Of a stretch of 46,285 bases of DNA, positions 20,192 through 27,699 are shown in pieces. The notes beneath the pieces are model-generated. The model was not told the DNA's origin. It did not search any database and saw only the letters and a list, made by a program, of their open reading frames with translations. The stretch is taken from contig JAICJG010000007.1 in the NCBI GenBank assembly GCA_025928585.1, positions 1 to 46,285 on the forward strand. The letters are read 5' to 3'. Position 1 is the first letter of the stretch. Each line of letters opens with the position of its first letter. The position numbers and the translations under genes were made by a program. This stretch comes from Rhodanobacteraceae bacterium (GTDB lineage: Bacteria; Pseudomonadota; Gammaproteobacteria; Xanthomonadales; Rhodanobacteraceae).

Positions 20192-20713
20192 TCAACCCGC
20201 CCGCGATTCGAGGAACAGCCGGAACTGCCGTTCGATCATCGGCACCTGCCCCGCCAGGCGATGATCGCCGTCCAGCAACAACGCCGGGATCGGTCGTCCG
20301 CGTGCAAACCCAAGCGCGGCATCGACCGGGCACAGTTCGTCACGGTAGCCGTGCACCAGCATGCCGGGCACGCCGGGCGCCATGTCGAAGCGCCGCGCAC
20401 ATTCGGGGATCGCGATCGGCAGCGCGACGAGGAACAAGCCGTCGCACCCGGCTTCCAGCGAGGCCAGGCCCGACACGAATGCGCCCATGCTGGAGCCGGC
20501 CAGCACCAGTGGCCGCGGTGCGCGCCGCATCGCTTCGACGAGGCGGGCGACGCGCAAGGCCACCGAGCCGGCGTAGCCGGCGGCGTCATCGCCACGGTAA
20601 TCAGGGCGCGACGTGCTCCAGCCGAGCCCTTCGGCAACGCGCGCGAGGGCACTGACCTTGGTCGCATCGGGACCGCTGTCGGAACCGTGCGAGAGAATGA
20701 CATGGCCGGGCAT
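20192..20713 (-). CDS. Small alpha/beta hydrolase (YqiA/UPF0227-like or dienelactone-like esterase)
   Basis: A 173-residue single-domain alpha/beta hydrolase. It starts with HVILSHGSDSGPDATK, and the nucleophile elbow is GSSMG with Ser75. Candidates to complete the triad are Asp125 in HGYRDELCP and His151 in GDHRL. The lack of a lid and the short length point to a small esterase or thioesterase; the natural substrate is unknown. It lies just upstream of rlmKL with a 3-base gap. The divergent amidase gene begins 85 bases away, so the shared stretch 20714-20798 should hold promoters for both. Confidence 0.83.
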   Translation of the reverse strand: MPGHVILSHGSDSGPDATKVSALARVAEGLGWSTSRPDYRGDDAAGYAGSVALRVARLVEAMRRAPRPLVLAGSSMGAFVSGLASLEAGCDGLFLVALPIAIPECARRFDMAPGVPGMLVHGYRDELCPVDAALGFARGRPIPALLLDGDHRLAGQVPMIERQFRLFLESRAG

Positions 20714-20798
20714 GGCGAGGCCGGGGATCCATCAAGGCAATCGGGAAAGCGTAGCAGGCGACCCTCGATTCCACGGCAATCCGTGCAACACTGCCGCC

Positions 20799-21362
20799 AT
20801 GGAACGTAGGCCCGTGATCCGCGACCAGTTGCTGCCCTACGTCGGCCGCCTCCCAACGCGGCCGCTCACGGACATCGACCTCGTGGTGATCCACTGCACC
20901 GAATTGCCCGATCTCGCGACGGCGCGGACCTTCGGCGAGCGGATCGTGCATCCGAGCGGCACCGGCAACAGCGGGCACTACTACGTCGATCGCGACGGCC
21001 GCGTGCTGCGCTACGTACCGGCGGAGCGGATGGCGCACCACACCCGCGGCTACAACGAGCGTTCGATCGGCATCGAACTGGTCAACGCCGGCCGCTACCC
21101 CGATTGGTTCGACTCGCGCCGCCAGACGATGCGCGAGCCCTACTCCGAGGTCCAGATCGAGTCTCTCCGGGCCCTGCTCGCGCACCTCGGCGAGAGCCTG
21201 CCCGCGCTCCGCGGAATCGCCGGCCACGAAGACCTGGACACGGGCCTCGTGCCCGCCAGCGATGATCCGGAGCGCACGGTGCGGCGCAAGCTCGATCCGG
21301 GAATCCTGTTCCCGTGGGAACGCGTGATGGCCGGGTGTACGCTGCAGCGCAACCTTCGTTGA
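20799..21362 (+). CDS. N-acetylmuramoyl-L-alanine amidase (AmpD-like)
   Basis: A 187-residue amidase_2 (PGRP-type) protein. The zinc ligands expected for the family are His32 (VVIHCTEL), His143 (IAGHEDLD) and Asp166 (KLDPG). Between them are GHYYVDRDGRV and AHHTRGYNERSIGIEL, typical of AmpD. There is no signal peptide, so it is probably cytoplasmic, where AmpD cleaves anhydro-muropeptides during wall recycling. The ATG at 20799 begins the family-like sequence; the frame is open further upstream without support. It is divergent from the hydrolase/rlmKL pair and 64 bases before tesB. Confidence 0.87.
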   Translation: MERRPVIRDQLLPYVGRLPTRPLTDIDLVVIHCTELPDLATARTFGERIVHPSGTGNSGHYYVDRDGRVLRYVPAERMAHHTRGYNERSIGIELVNAGRYPDWFDSRRQTMREPYSEVQIESLRALLAHLGESLPALRGIAGHEDLDTGLVPASDDPERTVRRKLDPGILFPWERVMAGCTLQRNLR

Positions 21363-21385
21363 CGCCCGCGGAAATGCGGCTGGTG

Positions 21386-21404
21386 CGCGCATTTATAATG
21401 CGCG
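21386..21404 (+). promoter_or_regulatory. TATAAT -10 box inside an 8-bp palindrome before tesB
   Basis: Bases 21394-21399 read TATAAT, a perfect -10 hexamer, 27 bases before the tesB ATG. It sits at the centre of a perfect inverted repeat, cgcgcatt-tat-aatgcgcg (21386-21404). The overlap of a dyad with the -10 box suggests an operator. No good -35 hexamer was found 17 bases upstream, so an activator or extended contact may be needed. Confidence 0.5.
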
Positions 21405-21426
21405 GACTTTTGCCCGGCACGCAGCG

Positions 21427-22302
21427 ATGATCCAGACCCACGTCTCCGAGTTGATCGAACTGCTGGAACTCGAGCGGCTGGAAGACAACCTGTTCCGCGG
21501 TCAGAGCCGCGACATCGGGACGCGCTACGTGTTCGGCGGCCAGGTGCTCGGCCAGGCCCTGTCCGCGGCCCAGCAGACGGTCGACCCCGCCCGCGGGGCG
21601 CATTCGCTGCACGCCTACTTCCTGCGCGCGGGCGACGTCGAAAAGCCGATCGTGTATTCGGTGGACCGCGCCCGCGACGGGCACAGCTTTTCGGTTCGCC
21701 GCGTCGAGGCCATCCAGCACGGCCAGCCGATCCTGAATTGCGCGGTGTCGTTCCAGGTGGACGAACCCGGTTTCGAGCACCAGACCGGGATGCCGGAGGT
21801 ACCGAAGCCGGAGGATTTGGCCCGGCCGACGCGGTTGCCGGACGCGGAACTCGCCAAGCTGCCGCCGAAGCTGCGGCGCTGGCTCAGCACCGACGGCCCG
21901 TTCGAATACCGATTCGTCTGGCCGCGCGACGAACTCCATCCGGCCAAGCGCCCGCCCTACCAGCACATCTGGTTCCGGCTCGCCGATCGCATCGACGCGC
22001 CGCCAGCCCTGCACCGCGCGCTGCTCGCCTACGCTTCGGATTACCACCTGATCGGCACCGCGCTGCTGCCGCACGGCGTGTCCTACCTTACGCCCGACTT
22101 GCAGATGGCCAGCCTCGACCACGCGCTCTGGTTCCACCGCCCGTTCCGTGCCGACGACTGGTTGCTGTACGCCTGCGAAAGTCCGACCGCGCAGGGTGCC
22201 CGCGGATTGGTGCGCGGCCAGTTGTTCGATACCCAGGGCAGGCTGGTCGCGTCGAGCGCCCAGGAAGGATTGTTGCGGCTGCGGGAACCACGCGGCCGCT
22301 GA
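21427..22302 (+). CDS. tesB: Acyl-CoA thioesterase II
   Basis: A 291-residue double hot-dog thioesterase, close to E. coli TesB (286). The first hot-dog has FRGQSRDIGTRYVFGGQVLGQAL and HSLHAYFLRAGD, with RDGHSFSVRRVEAIQ. The second has YASDYHLIGTALLPH, then MASLDHALWFHRPFRADDWLLY, which holds the catalytic aspartate of the family, and a QG..GQLFD..G strand. It hydrolyses medium- and long-chain acyl-CoA to free acid and CoA. It is preceded by a TATAAT/palindrome site and followed by a repeat-bearing gap, so it looks monocistronic. Confidence 0.95.
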   Translation: MIQTHVSELIELLELERLEDNLFRGQSRDIGTRYVFGGQVLGQALSAAQQTVDPARGAHSLHAYFLRAGDVEKPIVYSVDRARDGHSFSVRRVEAIQHGQPILNCAVSFQVDEPGFEHQTGMPEVPKPEDLARPTRLPDAELAKLPPKLRRWLSTDGPFEYRFVWPRDELHPAKRPPYQHIWFRLADRIDAPPALHRALLAYASDYHLIGTALLPHGVSYLTPDLQMASLDHALWFHRPFRADDWLLYACESPTAQGARGLVRGQLFDTQGRLVASSAQEGLLRLREPRGR

Positions 22303-22622
22303 CGTCGCACTAGCGCTGGGGTGTCTGCCCAGGTTGGGCTTCGCCGCGCGCAGCCTACGGGATGAGGCCCGGTACGTCGGGCTGATTCCGTACTTGCTCC
22401 GCGAGAAGCCCAGCCGCCGAAACCTGGAGAGGACCGCCTCGCTGACCAGCGGGACGAACTGCAACAGTTGGACTGCGCGCAGCACCAACCTGCGCGCTGC
22501 TGCGCTGCGTGAAACGAAGCCCGGCATCGCACGCACCCACGTTCAGAGCGGCTTCAGGGTGCAGCGGTCGGGGATGATCACGTTCAGTTGCAACCCCGCA
22601 CGGCTGTCGTACACTTTCTTCC
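22303..22622. repeat. Gene-free stretch with a REP-like element
   Basis: No gene is supported in these 320 bases. The element at 22331-22358 (aggttgggcttcgccgcgcg...) shares its core with 14814-14845 (inverted), 34231-34261 (inverted) and 38949-38974. The rest is not recognisably repeated within the window. The 3' part must contain the promoter of the gene at 22623, though no clear hexamers were found. Confidence 0.45.
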
Positions 22623-23015
22623 ATGCGCAGAATCTATACCTCGCCACGGATGGAAAACATCGACCGCCTGGTGGCGGTGATGGCCGAGAACGGCATTGCG
22701 ACCAGGATCACCAATCGCCGCGTGTACGCCGGTTCCAGCTACCGGCGTTTCTCGTACGCCCGTCCGGGCCACAGCGACAACTGGCCCGCCGTGTGGGTGT
22801 GCCACGCGAGCGACCACACCCGTGCCCGCAAATTGATGCGGGACATGGGGATCGAACCGGTCACGCGCTACGCGGAGGAACTCGCCGCGTATCGCGCCCG
22901 CAAGGGTGGCGGCCGCAGTCCCGCGCTCACGGCTGCGCGGGTGCGCACCGCGGTGCTGGTCGCCGTTTGCATCGCCATCGCCGTCTACGGAGCCAAGCTG
23001 ATCTCGGTCTGGTAA
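22623..23015 (+). CDS. Small membrane protein ('pathogenicity-like', DUF2007-like N-terminus)
   Basis: A 130-residue protein. The N-terminal domain (about 1-90) starts RRIYTSPRMENIDRLVAVMAENGI and resembles the DUF2007/PII-like fold annotated in xanthomonads as pathogenicity-like protein. A basic stretch (about 90-108) leads to one C-terminal transmembrane helix (TAVLVAVCIAIAVYGAKLI), giving a tail-anchored, cytoplasm-facing layout. The function is unknown. Its TAA stop shares one base with the bpt ATG (TAATG), so the two are translationally coupled. Confidence 0.75.
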   Translation: MRRIYTSPRMENIDRLVAVMAENGIATRITNRRVYAGSSYRRFSYARPGHSDNWPAVWVCHASDHTRARKLMRDMGIEPVTRYAEELAAYRARKGGGRSPALTAARVRTAVLVAVCIAIAVYGAKLISVW

Positions 23016-23737
23016 TGACACTGCGGAGCGAACGCGTCCGGCTGTTCCAGACCCTGCCCCATGCGTGCGGTTACTTCCATTCGCGCACGGCGCAGAATCT
23101 GGTGCTCGACCCGGCCGCGCAGAACCTGCCGAGGTTGTATGCGCTGTCGCTGGCCCGCGGCTTTCGTCGCGCCGGCGGCCACGTCTACCATCCGCACTGC
23201 CTGCGCTGCCACGCCTGCGAGCCGTGCCGGATCGATGTCGCCACGTTCGTCCCCGACCGCAGCCAGCGTCGCTGCCTCGCGCGCAATCGCGACGTCGCCG
23301 TCGCCGAGTGCGCCCCCGGCCTGACCCGGGAACGCCAGGATCTGTACGCCCGTTACCTGCAGGCACGCCATCCCGGCGGCGGGATGGACGAGGCAAGTGA
23401 CGAGGACTTCTCGCATTTTCTCGCCGCGCCCTGGAGTCCGACGCTGTTCCTCGAATTCCGCGCAGCGGGACGGTTGCTCGCGGTGGCAGTCACCGACGTG
23501 TGCGACACCGGGCTCTCCGCGGTGTACACGTTCTTCGAACCCGAGCTGCCGCGGCGGAGCCTCGGCACCTATGCGATCCTTCGCCAGGTCGAGTTCGCAC
23601 GCGAGCGCGGACTGCCGCACCTGTACCTCGGCTACTGGATCGCCAACCACCCCAAAATGGGTTACAAGGCGCGCTTCGACAGCCTCCAGATCCTCGGTCC
23701 CGGCGGCTGGCTGCCGGCCCCGCCGACACGGTGTTGA
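23015..23737 (+). CDS. bpt: Aspartate/glutamate leucyltransferase (arginyltransferase family)
   Basis: A 240-residue N-end-rule aminoacyl-tRNA protein transferase. The N-terminal ATE domain has HACGYFHSRTAQNLVL and the cysteine block HCLRCHACEPCRID. The C-terminal domain has SAVYTFFEPELPRRSLGTYAILRQVEFAR and YLGYWIANHPKMGYK, which are typical. The bacterial enzyme attaches leucine to N-terminal Asp or Glu, marking proteins for ClpS/ClpAP. The ATG (23015-23017) shares its first base with the upstream stop. No clpS or clpA is in the window. Confidence 0.94.
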   Translation: MTLRSERVRLFQTLPHACGYFHSRTAQNLVLDPAAQNLPRLYALSLARGFRRAGGHVYHPHCLRCHACEPCRIDVATFVPDRSQRRCLARNRDVAVAECAPGLTRERQDLYARYLQARHPGGGMDEASDEDFSHFLAAPWSPTLFLEFRAAGRLLAVAVTDVCDTGLSAVYTFFEPELPRRSLGTYAILRQVEFARERGLPHLYLGYWIANHPKMGYKARFDSLQILGPGGWLPAPPTRC

Positions 23738-23988
23738 GCGTCCGGTGTGAGCCGCCGGGCGGCCCGCGCGGACATCGGCTGCGCCGCCACGGATGCTCCT
23801 GGCCTCGAAAACAGTCGAAACAATATCGGTAACGTACTGCTTTCACAGCAAGCACAGCGTGTGCTGACCGGCGCGTAACGCTTCTCCGTGCGACGGACTC
23901 CCCGGTTTACGAATACCCCCATGGCACCAATCCTTGTCGACCGGCCCGGCCGGCAGCCGGCGCGGCCCATCACGCCCGTTCGCAACAT

Positions 23989-24005
23989 GACATCATTGTG
24001 ATATC
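23989..24005. promoter_or_regulatory. Candidate operator before the SPFH gene
   Basis: In an AT-richer patch just before the SPFH gene, bases 23989-24005 form an imperfect dyad, GACATCA-TTG-TGATATC, with 6 of 7 positions pairing. It ends 27 bases before the ATG at 24033, a position that would overlap the promoter. A ribbon-helix-helix protein is encoded directly after the SPFH gene, and such proteins bind short dyads, so autoregulation is a reasonable inference. No binding data are available. Confidence 0.4.
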
Positions 24006-24032
24006 TTTATTTCTGGCAAACGGGAGAACCCC

Positions 24033-24902
24033 ATGAACGAAACCCGCGCTTCGTCGCTGTCCGGCATCCCCTTCGCAGTCCTGTTCGCGCTGCTCCTGGG
24101 CTTGTTCGTTGCCGGTTTTGTCCATGGCGTATGGCACCAGGTGATCGGCATCGCCATCCCCTCGGTGATCCTGTTCGCAATCGTCGCGTTCCTGTGCAAG
24201 GGCTTTTTCCAGGTGCAACCCAACCAGGGCGTGGTGTTGCTGCTGTTCGGGCGCTACGCGGGCACCGCGCGCGAGCCTGGGCTGCGCTGGACCAATCCGT
24301 TCTACGCCAAGCGCGCGGTTTCCCTGCGCGTGCGCAATTTCGAATCATCGAAGCTCAAGGTCAACGACGCCGACGGCAATCCCATCGAGATCGCCGCGGT
24401 GATCGTGTGGAAAGTCGTCGACACCGCCGAGGCCGTGTTCCAGGTGGACGCCTACGAGAACTACGTGCAAATCCAGGGTGAATCGGCGCTGCGCCAGATG
24501 GCGCAAAGCTATCCCTACGATTCACACGAGGAGCCCAGGCCCAGCTTGCGCAGCCATGGCGACGAAATCACCCGGCACCTGCGCGAGCAGATCCAGGAGC
24601 GTCTCGGCAAGGCCGGCGTCGAGGTGCTGGAAGCGCGCATCAGCCACCTCGCCTACGCGCAGGAAATCGCGCAGGCGATGCTGCAGCGGCAGCAGGCGGG
24701 CGCGATCATCGCCGCGCGCACGCGGATCGTCCAGGGGGCGGTCAGCATGGTCCAGATGGCGCTCGAACAATTGAGCCGCCAGGACATCGTCAACCTCGAC
24801 GAGGAACGCCGGGCCGCGATGGTGTCGAACCTGCTGGTGGTGCTGTGCGGCGAGCGCGCCACCCAGCCCGTGTTGAACACGGGCACGCTTTACCAGGGTT
24901 GA
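24033..24902 (+). CDS. SPFH (band 7) domain membrane protein
   Basis: A 289-residue protein. Two N-terminal hydrophobic helices (about 12-33 and 36-56) precede the SPFH domain (about 60-240). Visible blocks are [29 protein letters not shown], then [28 protein letters not shown], the YPYDSHEE insert and an [36 protein letters not shown] helix. SPFH proteins oligomerise in the inner membrane and organise lipid or protease complexes. It has no partner NfeD gene here; instead an RHH gene begins 4 bases after its stop. GGGAG sits upstream of the ATG. Confidence 0.93.
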   Translation: MNETRASSLSGIPFAVLFALLLGLFVAGFVHGVWHQVIGIAIPSVILFAIVAFLCKGFFQVQPNQGVVLLLFGRYAGTAREPGLRWTNPFYAKRAVSLRVRNFESSKLKVNDADGNPIEIAAVIVWKVVDTAEAVFQVDAYENYVQIQGESALRQMAQSYPYDSHEEPRPSLRSHGDEITRHLREQIQERLGKAGVEVLEARISHLAYAQEIAQAMLQRQQAGAIIAARTRIVQGAVSMVQMALEQLSRQDIVNLDEERRAAMVSNLLVVLCGERATQPVLNTGTLYQG

Positions 24903-24906
24903 CCCA

Positions 24907-25101
24907 GTGGGCGCGGAGAAATCCGACAAGAAGGCATATCCGCTGCGGATCAATGCGGCGGTGCTCGGTGCGATGCAGCGCTGGTCCAACGACGAGTTGC
25001 GCTCGCTCAATGCGCAGATCGAATACGTGCTGCGCGACGCACTGCGCAAGGCTGGCCGCCTGACGAACGGCGCCCGCCACGACCCTCCATCACGAAGCTG
25101 A
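24907..25101 (+). CDS. Ribbon-helix-helix (Arc-like) DNA-binding protein
   Basis: A 64-residue protein with a GTG start. The core KKAYPLRINAAVLGAMQRWSNDELRSLNAQIEYVLRDALRKAG has the RHH pattern: one beta strand (YPLRIN), a helix, a turn, and a second helix with the Arc/HicB-type RSLNAQIEYVLRDAL. It should dimerise and bind DNA through the strand. It follows the SPFH gene by 4 bases and precedes the DUF4177 gene by 10, so it is likely co-transcribed. It may regulate its own cluster through the dyad at 23989-24005. No toxin gene is adjacent, so a toxin-antitoxin role is not favoured. Confidence 0.85.
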   Translation: MGAEKSDKKAYPLRINAAVLGAMQRWSNDELRSLNAQIEYVLRDALRKAGRLTNGARHDPPSRS

Positions 25102-25111
25102 CAGGGAATCC

Positions 25112-25309
25112 ATGCCAATGAGCCCGGACACACGGTGGATCTACAAGGTCGTGCGCTTCAAATCCTCAACATTCTTCAAGCTGCGCCCGGACCCAGAGGA
25201 AATCACGGACCAGCTCAACCAGCTCGGTCGCGAAGGTTGGGAACTGGTGCAGGTGGTGGAGGGCTACGGCGTCCCCTCGCCCGTGTTCTACCTGAAACGG
25301 CCGGCCTGA
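25112..25309 (+). CDS. DUF4177 domain protein
   Basis: A 65-residue protein. After the start it reads WIYKVVRFKSSTFFK, then DPEEITDQLNQLGREGWELVQVV and a final FYLKRP strand, which is the DUF4177 pattern of strand, helix with LN.LG.EGWELV, then strand. The family is small, soluble and of unknown function, often in membrane or regulatory clusters. GGGAA precedes the ATG at 25112; a second ATG two codons later is possible. It is the third gene of the SPFH cluster. Confidence 0.85.
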   Translation: MPMSPDTRWIYKVVRFKSSTFFKLRPDPEEITDQLNQLGREGWELVQVVEGYGVPSPVFYLKRPA

Positions 25310-25338
25310 TACTTGCCCTCTCCGCGGGAGTCGTCCAC

Positions 25339-25833
25339 ATGCACCCCAACCTGATTGCCGTCGCCCTGATCGCAGCGCCCGCGCTCGCGCTGGCAGCCCC
25401 GCAGCAACCCCCAGCCGAACGTGCCCGCACGCACCCCTCCTCCGGCGCCCAAGCCAACGCAATCGCCGGACAAGCCGACGCCGCCCGCATGGAGGCCTGC
25501 GAACAGCTCTCCCACGCCTTCCTGGACGACCTCGCCAACGGCGATTTCCATGCGGCCAGCACAAGCTTCGATGACCGGATGAAGGGTGCGCTGAGCGGGG
25601 ACAAGCTCGGCAAGGTCTGGCGCTCGCTCGCCAGCCATTTCGGCAAACTGGAATCGCGAGGCGAGCCGCAGGCCGTGATGTACCAGGGCTTGCCGGTCGT
25701 CGGTACGGCGCTTCAATTCGAAAGAGGCGACCTCGTCGCGCAACTCGCCTGCGACCATGACGGCAAGATTGCGGGTTTCTACGTCCGCCCCCTGCCCGCT
25801 GCGAGCGCAGCGCCCGCATCCTCCGCACGGTAA
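25339..25833 (+). CDS. Exported DUF3887-like protein
   Basis: A 164-residue protein with a probable signal peptide (about 1-20, hydrophobic IAVALIAAPALALAA, cleavage likely near ALA). The mature part has a Pro/Ala-rich linker (about 21-50). A DUF3887-like domain follows (LSHAFLDDLANGDFHAASTSFDDRMKGALSGDKL, then KVWRSLASHFGKLESRG, YQGLPVVGTALQFERGDLVAQLACDHDGKIAGFYVRP). In other bacteria this domain precedes hydrolases or acts alone in the periplasm; its role is unknown. It starts 29 bases after the DUF4177 stop and ends 6 bases before the peptidase gene. Confidence 0.72.
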   Translation: MHPNLIAVALIAAPALALAAPQQPPAERARTHPSSGAQANAIAGQADAARMEACEQLSHAFLDDLANGDFHAASTSFDDRMKGALSGDKLGKVWRSLASHFGKLESRGEPQAVMYQGLPVVGTALQFERGDLVAQLACDHDGKIAGFYVRPLPAASAAPASSAR

Positions 25834-25839
25834 TCGGGC

Positions 25840-26412
25840 GTGGCCGGACAGGCGCCGCTGCAGCGCTGTCGCGATCCAGCCGCGCGCCGGGCGCTGCTCG
25901 AACGCGCGTTCGCGCTCGGGGTGCCACGTGACTACGGCCGCGCCCGCGGCCTTCGGCTGCAACGCGAACCCACGCGGCTGGTATCGATCGGGCGCGACAT
26001 CCAGGGCCGGGAGCAGTGGCTGCAGCCGCGCGCGGCGAGCGCACTCCGCCGCGCGCGCGAGGCGGCGGCGCGGGCGGCTGTGACGCTGCAAGTCGTTTCG
26101 GCATTCCGTTCCGTCGAATACCAGCTCGGCGTCCTCGAACGAAAACTCGCGCGCGGACTGGCAATGGACGAAATCCTGCGCGTCAGCGCCGCGCCGGGCT
26201 ACAGCGAACACCACAGCGGACGCTGCGTGGATTTCACCACCCCCGGCTGGCGCGCGCTCGAAGAAGAATTCGAGCGCTCGCCGGCCTTCGCATGGCTCGT
26301 GGACAACGCCGCGCGGTTTGGTTTCGCCCTCTCCTATCCCCGCGGCAATCCCCACGGTATCGCGTATGAGCCTTGGCACTGGTGTTGGCACCCGCGCCCG
26401 GCCCGGCGTTGA
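25840..26412 (+). CDS. VanY-like D-alanyl-D-alanine carboxypeptidase/endopeptidase
   Basis: A 190-residue LAS-family metallopeptidase. The zinc motif SEHHSGRCVD supplies His124 and Asp131, and EPWHW supplies His180; VVSAFRSVEYQ before them matches the family arginine. It would trim D-Ala from peptidoglycan stem peptides or recycle wall peptides. The start is GTG with no clear ribosome-binding site and no signal peptide was seen, so it is either cytoplasmic or exported by another route. No vancomycin-resistance genes are nearby. It ends the SPFH cluster. Confidence 0.83.
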   Translation: MAGQAPLQRCRDPAARRALLERAFALGVPRDYGRARGLRLQREPTRLVSIGRDIQGREQWLQPRAASALRRAREAAARAAVTLQVVSAFRSVEYQLGVLERKLARGLAMDEILRVSAAPGYSEHHSGRCVDFTTPGWRALEEEFERSPAFAWLVDNAARFGFALSYPRGNPHGIAYEPWHWCWHPRPARR

Positions 26413-26448
26413 CTGGGCAACACCGAGGCATTGTGTGTGGCCAGCAGT

Positions 26449-26514
26449 TGCCTGATATCACCCGTGGGAACATCCGCCCGGCGTCGGGCAGAAATTCGCC
26501 GTCGACATCAGGCA
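26449..26514. other. Wide inverted repeat between convergent genes
   Basis: Between the peptidase and glycosylase stops, tgcctgat at 26449-26456 is the exact reverse complement of atcaggca at 26507-26514, and a gcccg/cgggc hairpin lies between them. The layout suits a bidirectional 3'-end structure. No U-rich tail is seen. Confidence 0.35.
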
Positions 26515-26541
26515 TACCCAATTCGTCTGCCGCCGCCCGCC

Positions 26542-27228
26542 TCAGTCCTGTGAACGCTTGAACGGCTTGGCGCCTGCTTTTGGCGGGGTGGCGGCCTCGA
26601 CGATCTTCCACAGATAGAAACTGGCGAGGGTCCGATACGGACCCCAAAGCTCGCCGAATTCCTGCAACGCGAGCGGCGTCGGCAGCTCCTCGAAGCGATG
26701 CACGATCTGCGCGCCCTTGCGGATGCCGAGGTCGTGGACCGGCAGGACGTCGGGACGGCCCAGCCGGAACATCAGCAGCATCTCGACCGTCCAGCGTCCG
26801 ATGCCGCGGACCTGGATCAAATGGTCGATCAGGTCCTGGTCGGGCATCCGCGCGAGTTGCGCCGGCGTCGGCACAATTCGCGCGTGCGACTTGGCGGCGA
26901 GGTCGCGCAGCGCCGCAATCTTGTTTCGCGAGACGCCCGCTGCGCGAAGCGCGGCGTCGTCCACGGCGTCGATGCCGTGCGTGGTGATCCGCCGCCAACC
27001 CGGCATCAATGCCTCCACCCTGCCCGCGATCGTCGCCGCGGCCTTGCCGGAGAGCTGCTGGTACAGGATCGAGTGCGCAAGCGCATCGACCGGATCGAAG
27101 CGGACCGAAAAATCGCGCTCGATCGGCCCGATCCGGCGCATCCATTTCGCCAGCCTGCGATCGCGCTTCCCGAGGTACGCGGCGGCAGCCTGGACATCGA
27201 AGCCGCGTGCGATCACTTCCCGTCTCAT
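26542..27228 (-). CDS. DNA-3-methyladenine glycosylase II (AlkA-like, HhH-GPD)
   Basis: A 228-residue DNA repair glycosylase that removes alkylated bases. It has the HhH-GPD core: LAHSILYQQLSGKAA, then the helix-hairpin-helix VRGIGRWTVEMLLMF (about 140-154), and the catalytic aspartate in LPVHDLGIRKG (Asp166 from this start). It lacks the AdaA/N-terminal domain of full-length E. coli AlkA, as is common in short members. The ATG at 27226-27228 has GAGAAG upstream; an in-frame ATG at 27246 would add six residues. It lies 45-65 bases after DUF423, on the same strand. Confidence 0.9.
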   Translation of the reverse strand: MRREVIARGFDVQAAAAYLGKRDRRLAKWMRRIGPIERDFSVRFDPVDALAHSILYQQLSGKAAATIAGRVEALMPGWRRITTHGIDAVDDAALRAAGVSRNKIAALRDLAAKSHARIVPTPAQLARMPDQDLIDHLIQVRGIGRWTVEMLLMFRLGRPDVLPVHDLGIRKGAQIVHRFEELPTPLALQEFGELWGPYRTLASFYLWKIVEAATPPKAGAKPFKRSQD

Positions 27229-27291
27229 TGGAGTCTTCTCGATCATGTGGCCAACACCATCCCCACCAACCCTCCCCTTGCAGGGGAGGGC

Positions 27292-27699
27292 TCATTCACG
27301 GTGTCGATACAGCGCAACGCCGAGCGCGATCCACGCCACGATGAAACACAAACCGCCGAGCGGCGTAACCACGCCGACCGCGCGCGGCGCACCCAGCGCG
27401 AGCGCATACAGGCTTCCGCAAAACAACACGATGCCGACCGAAAACAGCGTCGCACCGAGATACGCTGCATGCGAACGGCGCGCCAACAGGGTGCATGCGA
27501 CCAGCGCCAGCGCGTGCCAGAACTGGAAGCGCACCGCGATCTGCCAGATCTCCAGCACCGGCGGCGCCAAGGTGGCGCGGAGCGCGTGCGCGCCGAGCGC
27601 GCCGAGCACCACCGCGCTTGCGCCGGCAACACCCGCCGCGATCGCAGGCCAGCGCGGAAGCCCGGGGCCGCTTGCCGGGGATGCCAGGCTCATCGCCAT
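27292..27699 (-). CDS. DUF423 small membrane protein
   Basis: A 135-residue protein with four predicted transmembrane helices. Family motifs are LGALGAHAL near residue 35, then a WQIAVRFQFWHALALVA helix, FSVGIVLFCGSLYALAL and the C-terminal TPLGGLCFIVAW. DUF423 (YgdD-like) proteins sit in the inner membrane and their role is unknown. Its start overlaps the last 10 bases of the GldG-like gene, so it is coupled to the ABC system. Confidence 0.92.
   Translation of the reverse strand: MAMSLASPASGPGLPRWPAIAAGVAGASAVVLGALGAHALRATLAPPVLEIWQIAVRFQFWHALALVACTLLARRSHAAYLGATLFSVGIVLFCGSLYALALGAPRAVGVVTPLGGLCFIVAWIALGVALYRHRE

Noticed and set aside
18050-20809. 919-codon open frame on the plus strand opposite rlmKL
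   Set aside because: Its protein is Arg/Ala/Gln-rich with no recognisable domain, and it is antisense to the clear RlmKL and hydrolase genes. Such frames are expected in GC-rich DNA.
24907-25101. Toxin-antitoxin pair based on the HicB/Arc-like protein
   Set aside because: No toxin-like gene is adjacent; the neighbours are SPFH and DUF4177.
25840-26412. Possible vancomycin-resistance gene because of the VanY-like peptidase
   Set aside because: No vanHAX or vanRS genes nearby; VanY-like carboxypeptidases are common in wall turnover.
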